Shown: one piece after another, positions 9,195 to 18,112 of the stretch
How positions within the stretch are numbered: position 1 is the stretch's first letter
How the letters are laid out: each line of letters opens with the position of its first letter
Source of the DNA: Yoonia sp. I 8.24
GTDB lineage: Bacteria > Pseudomonadota > Alphaproteobacteria > Rhodobacterales > Rhodobacteraceae
Assembly (NCBI RefSeq): GCF_022096995.1
Contig: NZ_JACXGQ010000002.1
Span: 434,001 to 498,000, forward strand
Length of the DNA: 64,000 nt
Reading direction: 5' to 3'
The notes under the pieces: model-generated
The model's database searches: none
What the model was told of the DNA's origin: nothing
What the model saw: only the letters and a program-made list of their open reading frames with translations
Position numbers and translations under genes: made by a program

Positions 9195-10007
9195 CTAGTG
9201 GACCGCGAGAAGCTCATCGCGCTTTTGTTTTTGAATCGCGCGCTTTGAAGTGATGGACGCCACGAGCACACCGATCGTCACCAGTCCGATGATCAACGTC
9301 GACAGGGCGTTAATTTCGGGGCTGACACCGAGCCGCACGGAAGAATATATCTTGATCGGCAACGTTGTGGCCGATGGGCCCGCCGTGAACGATGCGATCA
9401 CCAGATCATCAAGCGACAATGTAAAAGCCAGTAGCCAGCCGGAGGCGACAGCAGGCGCGATAATCGGCAGGGTCACGGATTTAAACGCGTCCCAAGGCGT
9501 GCAGCCCAAATCAAGCGCCGCTTCTTCCAAGCTTTCGTCAAACGATGCCATGCGCGATGAGACAACGACGGACACGTAACACATTGAAAACGTAGCGTGC
9601 GCCAATACAATCGTCGCGACGCCCCGGTCCATGCCAACAGCTATGAAGAGCAGCAGCAAAGACAGGCCTGTTATGACTTCGGGCATCACAAGTGGGGCGT
9701 AGATCATGCCAGAAAACAATGTGCGCCCGCGGAACCGGCCAGCACGTACCAACACAAAGGCTGCCATAGTGCCCAAGACGGTCGCGATGGTAGACGAGAT
9801 AACCCCGACCTTCAGTGTGACCCAAGCCGCGTCGAGGAATGCTTCGTTTTGCATGAGCTCGCCGTACCATTTGGTCGAAAAGCCCCCCCAAACGGCAACG
9901 AGCTTTGATTCATTGAAGCTATAAATGACCAAGATGATCATGGGGATATACAAGAACGCAAAACCGAGCGTGAGTGAGACAACGTTAAACCATGATGGCT
10001 TTCTCAT
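9195..10007 (-). CDS. potI: Putrescine/spermidine ABC transporter permease (PotI/PotC type)
   Basis: 270 residues from ATG 10007, which overlaps the potH stop as ATGA. Six hydrophobic segments and the EEAALDLGCTPWDAFKSVTLP cytoplasmic loop (the EAA motif that docks on the ATPase) identify a type I importer permease. It is the last gene of potFGHI and would pair with PotH as a membrane heterodimer. Upstream codons in the same frame overlap potH and are not needed. Substrate range is inferred from the operon. Confidence 0.9.
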   Translation of the reverse strand: MRKPSWFNVVSLTLGFAFLYIPMIILVIYSFNESKLVAVWGGFSTKWYGELMQNEAFLDAAWVTLKVGVISSTIATVLGTMAAFVLVRAGRFRGRTLFSGMIYAPLVMPEVITGLSLLLLFIAVGMDRGVATIVLAHATFSMCYVSVVVSSRMASFDESLEEAALDLGCTPWDAFKSVTLPIIAPAVASGWLLAFTLSLDDLVIASFTAGPSATTLPIKIYSSVRLGVSPEINALSTLIIGLVTIGVLVASITSKRAIQKQKRDELLAVH

Positions 10008-10900
10008 TTGTTTTGCTCCCGATGTTTTTGCTCGTTTCGTTGGAACAAGATGATGGGGATGATCAAGACGAGGAGAAGAATGACCGCCACCGCCGAAGCC
10101 AATGGCCAATCACGGTTTGAAAAGAATTCTTCCCATAGAACCTTACCAATCATCAAGGTGCGTGAACCGCCCAGGAGGGAAGGGATCACAAATTCGCCCA
10201 ACGCAGGGATGAAGACGAGAAAACAACCCGCGATGATGCCCGGCTTCGCCAAATGTATGGTGACCGACCAAAAGGCGCTTGTGCGTGTGCAGCCCAAATC
10301 CTGCGCCGCTTCTAGCAAAGAACCATCGAGCTTTTCGAGCGTGGCGTAGATCGGTAAGACCATAAACGGCAGGTAAGTGTAGACGATGCCAATATAGACA
10401 GCGGTATTGGTATTCATGATCACCAGCGGATCAGAGATAATACCTGTCCACATCAGAAATTGGTTTAAGAAGCCTTCGTTGGAAATGATGCCGATGAGCG
10501 CATAAATGCGGATCAAAAAGCTTGTCCAGAAAGGCAGAATGATCAGCAGCAAAAGGCTAGGACGCCATTCTTGTGGCGCGTTTGCGATCGCATAGGCAAA
10601 AGGAAAACCAATGAGCAGCGTGAAAAACGTTGCGAGCACGGCAATCTTGAGACTGGACCAATAGGCTTTGATGTAAAGAGAGTCTTCGGACAGAAAGACA
10701 AAGTTTTCAAAGTCGAGACCCGCCCAAAAAGCCCGAAACCCAGGCCAACCTTCTTCTAGCTCTAGGGTTGGGGTGTAAGGCGGAATTGAGATCGCGTAAT
10801 CTGATAGCGAAATCTTGAAAACGATCAAAAAGGGCACCAAAAACAAGGCTACGAGCCATGCATATGGTACGGTGATAAGAAGGCGGCGTGCGATATTCAT
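10004..10900 (-). CDS. potH: Putrescine/spermidine ABC transporter permease (PotH/PotB type)
   Basis: 298 residues from ATG 10900, eight bases after the potG stop. Six predicted membrane segments, starting with ITVPYAWLVALFLVPFLIVF, and an EAA loop (LLEAAQDLGCTRTSAFWSVTIHLAKP) are visible. The longer frame to 10969 overlaps potG out of frame. It forms the polyamine channel with PotI and is energised by PotG. Confidence 0.9.
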   Translation of the reverse strand: MNIARRLLITVPYAWLVALFLVPFLIVFKISLSDYAISIPPYTPTLELEEGWPGFRAFWAGLDFENFVFLSEDSLYIKAYWSSLKIAVLATFFTLLIGFPFAYAIANAPQEWRPSLLLLIILPFWTSFLIRIYALIGIISNEGFLNQFLMWTGIISDPLVIMNTNTAVYIGIVYTYLPFMVLPIYATLEKLDGSLLEAAQDLGCTRTSAFWSVTIHLAKPGIIAGCFLVFIPALGEFVIPSLLGGSRTLMIGKVLWEEFFSNRDWPLASAVAVILLLVLIIPIILFQRNEQKHREQNK

Positions 10901-10908
10901 GGTGCCCC

Positions 10909-12039
10909 CTACGATGCGAGGACGATACCGGCGGTATCCGTCCATGAGAGCCAAACACTGTCGCCCCAAGTGATTGCGCGACGCGCAATGCGGCGATTAT
11001 TTGCAACCTGAGATTTGATCAATGAACCATTCTCAAGTCGCACGTAATAGGTCGACATGTTTCCGAGATATGCAATGTCCTCGACGGTCCCATTGACGCG
11101 GTTATGGCGGTCCATCGGTTCGTCGGAAAAGATAGCGACTTTCTCGGGGCGTACCGCAAATGCGCCGGATGTTGCCGCGGTCAGGCTTTCACCGGCCATG
11201 CCGCGTATGGCGGGTTTTCCCTCGCCCCATGACAATTCGGCAGCCTCGCCTTCTGATTTGGTAACCTGACCTTCGATGATATTTACGTCGCCGATAAAGT
11301 CCGCAACATAGAGTGAATTGGGTGCTTCATAGATCCGGTCGGGGGTGTCGATTTGTTTCAGTTTTCCGTGATCCATCACTGCGATGCGGCTTGCCACTGT
11401 CATGGCCTCTTCTTGGTCATGGGTCACGATCACAAATGTGGTGCCGGTCTTCTCTTGAATATCCATCAACTCGAATTGCGTTTCTCGACGTAGCTTCTTG
11501 TCAAGCGCGCCAAGAGGTTCATCCAGGAGCAATAATTTGGGCGCTTTGGCCAATGCACGTGCAAGCGCGACACGTTGGCGTTGCCCACCAGACATTTGGT
11601 GCGGCTTGCGGCTTGCGAATTTCTTGAGCTGGACGAGGCGCAGCATCTCTTCGACGCGGCCATCAATTTCCGATTTGGGCATATCGGATCGCTTCAATCC
11701 GAAGGCGAGGTTTTCCGCAACGGTAAGATGCGGGAATAATGCATAAGACTGGAACATCATATTCACGACGCGCTTGTTCGGTGGAATGCCATCCATATCG
11801 ACGCCATCAATCGTGATGCTCCCTTCGGTAACAGTTTCAAATCCACCGAGCATCCGCATCAAGGTTGTTTTGCCGCAACCCGATGGACCGAGCAGGGCAA
11901 AAAATTCTTTGGGATAGATTTTGAGATCGACATCATCAATCGCTGTAAATGTACCATATTGTTTGGTCACATTTGAAAACTTGATGAGAGGCGTCGCAGT
12001 CTCATCTTCCCAAGGGGCGAAGGGGGCGTCAGTATTCAT
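10909..12039 (-). CDS. potG: Polyamine ABC transporter ATP-binding protein
   Basis: 376 residues from ATG 12039, preceded by AGGA at good spacing. Walker A (LLGPSGCGKTT), Q-loop, signature (QMSGGQRQRVALARAL), Walker B (LLLDEPLGALD) and the H-loop (IVTHDQEEA) are all intact. The last third, about 110 residues, is the TOBE regulatory domain of MalK/PotA-type ATPases. A second start, ATG 12063, has a stronger ribosome binding site, but both that site and the ATG sit in the stem of the hairpin at 12061-12080. Two alternative starts with different accessibility are therefore possible. Confidence 0.92.
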   Translation of the reverse strand: MNTDAPFAPWEDETATPLIKFSNVTKQYGTFTAIDDVDLKIYPKEFFALLGPSGCGKTTLMRMLGGFETVTEGSITIDGVDMDGIPPNKRVVNMMFQSYALFPHLTVAENLAFGLKRSDMPKSEIDGRVEEMLRLVQLKKFASRKPHQMSGGQRQRVALARALAKAPKLLLLDEPLGALDKKLRRETQFELMDIQEKTGTTFVIVTHDQEEAMTVASRIAVMDHGKLKQIDTPDRIYEAPNSLYVADFIGDVNIIEGQVTKSEGEAAELSWGEGKPAIRGMAGESLTAATSGAFAVRPEKVAIFSDEPMDRHNRVNGTVEDIAYLGNMSTYYVRLENGSLIKSQVANNRRIARRAITWGDSVWLSWTDTAGIVLAS

Positions 12040-12060
12040 TATAAAATCCTGTCGAATACG

Positions 12061-12080
12061 CATGGAGGTTCTCCTCCATG
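12061..12080 (-). promoter_or_regulatory. Intercistronic stem-loop between potF and potG
   Basis: A perfect 8-bp inverted repeat, CATGGAGG and CCTCCATG, around a 4-base loop. In the transcript the 5' arm contains a GGAGG ribosome binding site and the 3' arm contains the upstream potG ATG (12063). It lies 34 bases after the potF stop. It could limit read-through, protect the potF mRNA end so that binding protein exceeds transporter, or restrict translation from the first potG start. Confidence 0.6.
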
Positions 12081-12113
12081 CGATAACTTCATCAGTGCGT
12101 GTTAAGGGGGGTA

Positions 12114-13199
12114 TTATGTCCCGGACTTAACCTTGGTCCACATGCGCGTTACGGTACGTTGAACGCGTGGCTCGTATGGGGTCGCTGTATAAAGGTTTTC
12201 GAGCGTCGCCTCATCTGGGTAGATCGCAGGATCATCGATCACGTCCTCAAACAAGAATTCTTGAGAGGCAAGGTTTCCGTTTGCGTAGTAAACATAGTTC
12301 GACGCGGCAGCCATGTTTTCAGCATCCAAAATGAAGTTCAGGAATGCGTGCGCGGCGTCAGGGTTTGGCGCGTCGACGGGAATGGCCATCTGGTCGAACC
12401 ACATCAGGGCGCCTTCAGATGGGGCGTTGTAAGCGATCTCAACGCCATTCTCTGCCTCGTCTGCACGGTCACGCGCTTGAAGAACGTCACCTGACCAACC
12501 GAAGGCGACACAGATGTCGCCGTTCGCGAGCGCATTGATATATTCAGAGCTGTTATACTTTGCAACATAGGGTGCGACGGCCGTCAAAAGTGGCTCTGCC
12601 AATGCAAGCACATCAGGGTCTTGGCTGTCAGGCGCTTCACCCAAATACGCCAATGCCGCTGGGATGACTTCGGTCGGCGCATCCAAGAAATAGACGCCGC
12701 ATTCGGCAAGCTTTTCCATGTTCTCTGGATTGAAAATCAAATCGAGTGAACCGATCTGGGCGTCATCACCAAGGACTTCGGCCACTTTGTTGACGTTCAC
12801 GCCAATGCCGGTGGTGCCCCACATGTAGTTGATCGAATAGGCATTGTCAGGATCGTACTGGGCTGTGCGCGCTTCGATCAGGTCCCATACGTTGCTATGG
12901 TTTGGCAATTTGCTCAGATCAAGCTGCTGGAACGCGCCCGCCTGAATCTGACGCTGCAAAAAGTCGCCCGTTGGCACAACGATGTCGTAGCCGGAGCTAC
13001 CAGCAAGCATTTTAGTTTCAAGAACTTCGTTACTGTCGAACACATCATAGATGACTTCGATACCAGTTTCCGCTTCGAACTGATCCAAGAGATCTTCGTC
13101 GATATAATCGGACCAGTTATAGATGCGCACTTCTTCCGCGAGCGCCGATTGGGCGATAGCGCAAAGCGCAATCGTCGAAAGGGTGGTAAACAGTTTCAT
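12114..13199 (-). CDS. potF: Periplasmic putrescine/spermidine-binding protein
   Basis: 361 residues with a Sec signal peptide (cleavage expected after ALA, near residue 21). The mature start VRIYNWSDYIDEDLLDQFEAETGI is typical of PotF/PotD, with the SNEVLETKMLAG strand, the YDIVVPT segment and MWGTTGIGVN. It captures polyamines in the periplasm and delivers them to PotGHI. It is the first gene of the importer operon and is transcribed divergently from the FCD-GntR gene; a palindrome at 13223-13242 sits in the shared promoter region. Confidence 0.93.
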   Translation of the reverse strand: MKLFTTLSTIALCAIAQSALAEEVRIYNWSDYIDEDLLDQFEAETGIEVIYDVFDSNEVLETKMLAGSSGYDIVVPTGDFLQRQIQAGAFQQLDLSKLPNHSNVWDLIEARTAQYDPDNAYSINYMWGTTGIGVNVNKVAEVLGDDAQIGSLDLIFNPENMEKLAECGVYFLDAPTEVIPAALAYLGEAPDSQDPDVLALAEPLLTAVAPYVAKYNSSEYINALANGDICVAFGWSGDVLQARDRADEAENGVEIAYNAPSEGALMWFDQMAIPVDAPNPDAAHAFLNFILDAENMAAASNYVYYANGNLASQEFLFEDVIDDPAIYPDEATLENLYTATPYEPRVQRTVTRMWTKVKSGT

Positions 13200-13222
13200 T
13201 GATTTCTCCTTGTTGATTGAAA

Positions 13223-13242
13223 AAACTTTTGATCAAAAGTTT
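13223..13242. promoter_or_regulatory. 20-bp perfect palindrome, probable operator, with overlapping promoter
   Basis: The sequence AAACTTTTGATC followed by its mirror AAAAGTTT is a perfect palindrome centred on GATC. It overlaps a rightward -35-like TTGACA (13241-13246) that has AATATT 17 bases further on (13264-13269). It lies between potF and the FCD-GntR gene. Its core, TTTGATCAAA, recurs at 13963-13972 before the first glutamine-synthetase gene, which suggests one regulator for both places. Confidence 0.6.
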
Positions 13243-13314
13243 GACAATAGCAAGTTTTTTGCAAATATTGATGAGAAGAAACTGAGATCCGATAGCGACG
13301 ATTGGTTAAAATTT

Positions 13315-13992
13315 ATGCAAATTGACAAAAAAATGCCGGAGCACCAAGCCGTCTACGCAACGTTGCGCGATAGAATTCTATTGGGAGAATTTGCACCGGG
13401 GCAACCTATGACCATTCAGGGGTTGGCCGAAATTCTTGGCGTTGGAATGACGCCTGTTCGCGAAGCGATTCGACGTTTGACATCTGAAAGCGCGCTGGAG
13501 ACCTTGGGGAACCGTCGCGTTATTGTCCCGACCCTCACGCAAGATCAGCTTGATGATATTTATTTCATGCGGTTGAAGGTTGAGCCTGAGTTGGCAAAAA
13601 GGGCCGCAAAATCAATTACAAAGCAACATGTTAAAGAGCTGTATGAAATTGACCGAGAGGTGGATCTCGCGATCAATGTCGGTGATGTTAATGGGTACTT
13701 GGAGCGCAACAAAGCATTTCATTTCAATATTTATGCCCACGCAAATTCCCCGATTCTGACGCGTATTGCGCAGTCGCTTTGGTTGCAGGTCGGACCCAGC
13801 CTGCGCGTAGTTTGTGGTCGATATGGCACGGCGAACCTGCCCGATAAACACGACGCAATTTTGCAGGCGTTTTTAGATGGAAACCCTGAGGCGGCGGCGG
13901 CGGCAATGCAGGAAGACCTCGAGCAGGGGATTATGCTTGCGGGTCAACCTCTCGCAGATAAATTTGATCAAAATTTAGGTAAGAACCAATGA
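13315..13992 (+). CDS. GntR-family (FCD) transcriptional regulator of polyamine catabolism
   Basis: About 225 residues from ATG 13315 (13333 is the alternative; neither has a clear ribosome binding site). The winged-helix N-terminus reads LRDRILLGEFAPGQPMTIQGLAEILGVGMTPVREAIRRL, followed by an all-helical FCD effector domain with FHFNIYAHANSP. It is the first gene of the puuA/puuB operon, overlaps puuA by 4 bases and is divergent from potF. Local control of import and breakdown is the natural reading. The effector is unknown; a polyamine or gamma-glutamyl intermediate is likely. Confidence 0.85.
   Translation: MQIDKKMPEHQAVYATLRDRILLGEFAPGQPMTIQGLAEILGVGMTPVREAIRRLTSESALETLGNRRVIVPTLTQDQLDDIYFMRLKVEPELAKRAAKSITKQHVKELYEIDREVDLAINVGDVNGYLERNKAFHFNIYAHANSPILTRIAQSLWLQVGPSLRVVCGRYGTANLPDKHDAILQAFLDGNPEAAAAAMQEDLEQGIMLAGQPLADKFDQNLGKNQ
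13963..13972. promoter_or_regulatory. Second TTTGATCAAA palindrome, possible internal operator
   Basis: A 10-bp palindrome inside the last codons of the GntR gene, 16 bases before the first glutamine-synthetase start. It equals the core of the palindrome at 13223-13242. It might allow separate control of the catabolic genes, but AT-rich palindromes of this length also occur by chance. Confidence 0.35.
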
Positions 13993-15377
13993 ATAGACGT
14001 GATACAAAGTCGACCACAGCGTCATGGATTTCTGAGCTGCCGGACCATTTTCAAGAGTACCTCGGAGACCGCCGGATCGATGAGGTGGAAATTATCATTC
14101 CCGATATCGCCGGCACGTCACGCGGCAAAGCTATGCCCGCGCATAAATTCAAACCTGATGAAGCGTTCTTTCTGCCTATCTCGCTGTTTTACCAGACGAT
14201 TTCAGGTGAATACGTGGATATGGAAATCGAAAATCAATGGCTTGAGAAAGATGTCATGCTTGTGCCGGATATGGGAACGGCCACGGCAATTCCATGGGGC
14301 GACGATCCGTCAGTTCAAATTATTTGTGATATGAAGACGCGCGAAGGCGAAAATCTTGCGATAGCGCCGCGCAACGTGCTGCGTCGGATTTTGGATTTCT
14401 ATGCTGCGGAAGGTCTGACCGCTGTTGTTGCCCCGGAATTAGAGTTCTACCTGACAACACCAAATGTCGATCCAAATGAACCGATTGAGGCGCCGGTTGG
14501 GCGCACCGGCCGAAAACGCTCTAGCAGCCAAGTCTATTCGATGGCGGCCGTTGATGAATACGGGCCGGTTATCGACACGATTTACGACTTTGCCGAGGCA
14601 CAGGGGCTCGAGATTGATACGGTGATTCAAGAGGGCGGGGCAGGGCAGATTGAGATCAATCTGTTGCACGGCGATCCACTTGCCCTCGCGGATCAGGTGT
14701 TCATTTTTAAGCGCACCATTCGGGAAGCGGCACTAAAAAATGGTATCTATGCCACCTTCATGGCCAAGCCGATGCGGGATGAACCGGGAAGTGCCATGCA
14801 TATTCATCAGTCCATTTTGGACACAAAAACAGGTAAAAACATATTCTCTGATGCGGATGGCAATGCGACAGAAGCATTCACGCATTTCATCGGTGGCTCG
14901 CAAAAATACCTGATGCAGGCTGTGCCATTGCTGGCGCCTTATGTGAATTCATATCGCCGGATCACCGTGGATGGCCAAAGCGCCCCAGCTAATCTTGAAT
15001 GGGCTGCCGATAACCGGACAACTGGTTTGCGCGTGCCGCATTCTGGGCCGGACGCCCGCCGCCTAGAAAATCGCGTGATCGGCATGGATTGCAATCCTTA
15101 TCTGGCGATAGCAGCATCCTTGGCTTGCGGATATCTTGGTATGAAAAACAAGACGTTGCCGCGCCCTGAAGCCGTCAACGAGGTATGGGAAACAGAAGAT
15201 GCTTTGCCGCCGGGCCTGAACGCTGCGCTGAACTTATTTGAAGATGCAGATGCGCTGTGGGATGTCTTGGGAACAGAGTTCTGCCAATTGTTCTTAGACT
15301 TGAAGCGCGCTGAAAACGAAGAGTACCAGCGCGAGATTTCACCATGGGAACGGCAGCACCTGCTGTTGAACGTCTAA
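13989..15377 (+). CDS. puuA: Gamma-glutamylputrescine synthetase-like enzyme (glutamine synthetase family), copy 1
   Basis: 462 residues, in the GS type I/PuuA size range. Key GS blocks are APELEFYLT (metal-binding Glu), EGGAGQIEINLLHGDPL, MAKPMRDEPGSAMHIHQS (ATP- and ammonium-site His) and NRTTGLRVPHSGPDARRLENR. It is expected to ligate glutamate to putrescine or another polyamine with ATP. The start overlaps the regulator stop as ATGA. Neighbouring FAD oxidases and the agmatinase support polyamine rather than ammonium as substrate. Ethanolamine or other amines remain possible. Confidence 0.87.
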   Translation: MNRRDTKSTTASWISELPDHFQEYLGDRRIDEVEIIIPDIAGTSRGKAMPAHKFKPDEAFFLPISLFYQTISGEYVDMEIENQWLEKDVMLVPDMGTATAIPWGDDPSVQIICDMKTREGENLAIAPRNVLRRILDFYAAEGLTAVVAPELEFYLTTPNVDPNEPIEAPVGRTGRKRSSSQVYSMAAVDEYGPVIDTIYDFAEAQGLEIDTVIQEGGAGQIEINLLHGDPLALADQVFIFKRTIREAALKNGIYATFMAKPMRDEPGSAMHIHQSILDTKTGKNIFSDADGNATEAFTHFIGGSQKYLMQAVPLLAPYVNSYRRITVDGQSAPANLEWAADNRTTGLRVPHSGPDARRLENRVIGMDCNPYLAIAASLACGYLGMKNKTLPRPEAVNEVWETEDALPPGLNAALNLFEDADALWDVLGTEFCQLFLDLKRAENEEYQREISPWERQHLLLNV

Positions 15378-16681
15378 TGAATCTCCTTTCTGTGAACGAT
15401 AAGGAGGGAACTTATCCTCCGTCGTTCTACGCCAGCAATATCACGGCTATTGCGGACTGTGATGCGGTCCAAGGCGATCTAAACTGCGATGTCTGTGTCA
15501 TTGGCGGTGGGTTTACGGGTCTTTCGACCGCCCTGCATTTGGCGCAAAAAGGTTATTCTGTACGCTTGCTTGAGGCGCAGCGCATCGGGTTTGGTGCGTC
15601 CGGCCGCAACGGCGGACAAGTCGGGCAGGGGCAACGTGTCGACCAGGATGAACTGGAAGACATGTTTGGCGAAGATCGCGCGCGCGCATTGTGGGAAATT
15701 GGTATGCAAGCAGTCGAATGCGTGCGTGATTTGTCGCAATCCGACTTGGTTCACGCTGATTTTCACCCCGGCATTGCCCACGCCGATCATCGCGCACGCT
15801 ATGTCCCGCATTCCCGCGATTACGTCGAGAAGATGAACACGAAATACGGGTATGAACATATTTCATTTTTGGACAAGCAAGAGATGCAAGAGCTGGTTCA
15901 ATCGCAAGCATATCACGGTGGAAGTTTTGACACCCGTTCGGGGCATATCGACCCGTTGCAATTTGCGCTAGGTCTCGCACGAATGGCGCAGAAGGCTGGC
16001 GTAAAGCTTCATGAAAACAGCCATGTAAGATCGATCCAGCACGGACCGACGGCTGTCGTGAAAACGGATGCTGCGCGGATTTCTGCGAAATATGTCGTTA
16101 TGGCGTGCAATGGATATATCGGAAATTTAGACGCTGACGTGACGCGTCGCGTGATGCCCATCAACAATTATATCGTCGCAACAGAACCCTTGTCCGACGC
16201 GGATCGCGCCAAGGTTTTGGCAAAGAACATCGCGGTGGCGGACACGAAATTTGTGGTGAATTACTTCCGCTTTAGTGATGATAACCGCATGCTGTTTGGC
16301 GGCACCGAAAGCTATAGTTACAAGTTCCCAAAAGACATCGCAGCCCAAGTGCGCAAACCAATGACCGATATTTTCCCGCAGTTGCAAGACGCGAAGATCG
16401 ATTATGCGTGGGGAGGTACGTTGGGGATCACCATGAATCGGTTGCCACACTACGCGCGCTACGGTGCTGGAAATGTCCTGAGCATGTCGGGTTTTTCCGG
16501 CCAGGGCGTCGCTCTTGGCACCCTATCAGGCCAAATCGCTGCTGAGGCGATCGCAGGGCAGGCCGAACGATTTGACATCATGTCACAAATTCCGTCCCCG
16601 AAATTTCCGGGTGGCACGCTCATGCGCCAACCACTGCTGATCCTTGCGATGCTGTGGTTTTCGATGCGCGACAAACTGTGA
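15377..16681 (+). CDS. puuB: FAD-dependent amine oxidoreductase (PuuB-like), copy 1
   Basis: 434 residues from ATG 15377, which overlaps the puuA stop as TAATG. The dinucleotide-binding motif CVIGGGFTGLSTALHLAQKG comes near residue 35, followed by GASGRNGGQVG, typical of the DAO family. The C-terminal half has FGGTESYSYKFP and SGFSGQGVALGTLSG around the isoalloxazine. It would oxidise the gamma-glutamylated polyamine to an aldehyde with release of H2O2 or electrons. Three paralogues lie in this operon, so substrate specialisation is likely. Confidence 0.87.
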   Translation: MNLLSVNDKEGTYPPSFYASNITAIADCDAVQGDLNCDVCVIGGGFTGLSTALHLAQKGYSVRLLEAQRIGFGASGRNGGQVGQGQRVDQDELEDMFGEDRARALWEIGMQAVECVRDLSQSDLVHADFHPGIAHADHRARYVPHSRDYVEKMNTKYGYEHISFLDKQEMQELVQSQAYHGGSFDTRSGHIDPLQFALGLARMAQKAGVKLHENSHVRSIQHGPTAVVKTDAARISAKYVVMACNGYIGNLDADVTRRVMPINNYIVATEPLSDADRAKVLAKNIAVADTKFVVNYFRFSDDNRMLFGGTESYSYKFPKDIAAQVRKPMTDIFPQLQDAKIDYAWGGTLGITMNRLPHYARYGAGNVLSMSGFSGQGVALGTLSGQIAAEAIAGQAERFDIMSQIPSPKFPGGTLMRQPLLILAMLWFSMRDKL

Positions 16682-16688
16682 GGATCCT

Positions 16689-16766
16689 ATGACGATGCCG
16701 CATTTAAATAGATGCCCGAGCCCCTGCGCAGAGATTCCACGTTCCATAGAAGGACATACATCGTGA
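16689..16766 (+). CDS. Possible 25-codon leader ORF before the second synthetase
   Basis: A short frame starts at ATG 16689 after GAGGAT and ends with TGA 16764-16766, overlapping the GTG start of the next gene (GTGA). It encodes MTMPHLNRCPSP plus 13 more residues, with no recognisable domain. The exact stop-start overlap suggests translational coupling, but a frame this short may be accidental. Confidence 0.25.
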   Translation: MTMPHLNRCPSPCAEIPRSIEGHTS

Positions 16767-18112
16767 CATTCCAAAACGCCCAAGATTGGCTGGCCGAGCA
16801 CCCTGAAGTCAACGCGATCATTATCGGGCTTTGCGATATCAATGGTGTTCTGCGCGGCAAACGGGTCCCTCTTTCGCAACTTGATAAGCTTCTTTCTGGC
16901 GGTATGCGGATGCCGCAATCGGCGTGTACTGTCGATATCTGGGGACATGACATTGAAGCCAGCGAGCTTGTCTTTGAAAGTGGCGATGGCGATGGTGTTT
17001 GCAACGTCACTGAACGCGGTATTATCGGACAATCCGAGGATGAAAATGCCTCGGCGATGTTTCAGGTGATGCTGACTTTGGAAGATGGCACACCTATGGC
17101 AACTGATCCGCGCCAAGCGCTTGTCAAGGTGGTGAAGCGCTTGAAAAATAAGGGGCTTACGGCCGTTGTCGCGACCGAGCTTGAATTTTATTTGACCACA
17201 GTGACGAATGGTGTGGCGGTTCCGCCGACGCTGCCAAACGCCCTTGCGCCAACAACAAAGGGGAACGTACTTTCGGTCGCGGAATTGGCGTCGCTGAATG
17301 CATTTTTGGATGATGTATATGCGGCGTGCCGTATCCAAAATATTCCCGCAGATGCCGCGATTTCCGAAGGTGGCGCGGGACAATTTGAGATCAATTTGTT
17401 GCATACGGCAGACCCTCTGAAGGCCGCGGATGACGCGCTTTTGTTTAAGAATGTTGTGAAAGATACAGCGCGCAAGCACGGGTTTTGTGCCACGTTTATG
17501 GCGAAACCATTCGGTGATCAGCCGGGCAATGGCATGCATGTGCACTTTTCGATGCTGGATTCGGATGGGAATAATGTCTTTGACGATGGGACCGACGTGG
17601 GGTCTGATACTTTGCGGTTCGCAGTGGCAGGATTGCTAAGCGCGATGCATGAAAGCACGTTGCTTTTTGCACCCCATCAAAACAGCTATCGCCGCATGCG
17701 CCCCAATTCGCACGCACCCACCAGTGCCGCGTGGGGGTATGAGAACCGGACATGTGCGATCCGAATTCCAGGTGGGCCAAATGCGGCACGCCGCATCGAA
17801 CACCGGGTCGCTGGTGCAGATTCAAACCCGTATTTAGTACTTGCGGCAATTCTTGGAAGTGCCTTGAACGGCATTGATGCGCAGCTGGAGCCGGCAGCTC
17901 CCGTCACCGGGAACGCTTACGATGCAGATGCGCCTAGTCTTCCTTTGGACTGGTTGTCGGCAATTGCTGCATTTGAACAGGGTAAAACTATGGCTGACGT
18001 GCTCGGCCCGCAAATGGTGCGGCTATTTGCGCAAGCAAAACAACAAGAACTGCAACACTTCCTTAGCATTGTACCCGATGCTGAATATCACACCTACTTG
18101 GAGACAGTTTGA
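16763..18112 (+). CDS. Glutamine-synthetase-family gamma-glutamylpolyamine synthetase, copy 2
   Basis: 449 residues from GTG 16763, chosen because GAAGGA lies 8 bases upstream and because residues before it look non-native. GS motifs are complete: ATELEFYLT, EGGAGQFEINLLH, MAKPFGDQPGNGMHVHFS, ENRTCAIRIPGG and RRIEHRVAGADSNPYL. It is clearly diverged from copy 1 (for example HVHFS instead of HIHQS), so the two probably handle different amines, such as putrescine and spermidine or a monoamine. The next gene starts within its stop codon (TGATG). Confidence 0.85.
   Translation: MTFQNAQDWLAEHPEVNAIIIGLCDINGVLRGKRVPLSQLDKLLSGGMRMPQSACTVDIWGHDIEASELVFESGDGDGVCNVTERGIIGQSEDENASAMFQVMLTLEDGTPMATDPRQALVKVVKRLKNKGLTAVVATELEFYLTTVTNGVAVPPTLPNALAPTTKGNVLSVAELASLNAFLDDVYAACRIQNIPADAAISEGGAGQFEINLLHTADPLKAADDALLFKNVVKDTARKHGFCATFMAKPFGDQPGNGMHVHFSMLDSDGNNVFDDGTDVGSDTLRFAVAGLLSAMHESTLLFAPHQNSYRRMRPNSHAPTSAAWGYENRTCAIRIPGGPNAARRIEHRVAGADSNPYLVLAAILGSALNGIDAQLEPAAPVTGNAYDADAPSLPLDWLSAIAAFEQGKTMADVLGPQMVRLFAQAKQQELQHFLSIVPDAEYHTYLETV

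Noticed and set aside
16583-17545. 320-codon open frame antisense to the second glutamine-synthetase gene
   Set aside because: It lies wholly opposite a gene with complete GS motifs, its translation is rich in Arg, His and Cys without domain pattern, and it arises from codon bias of the sense strand.
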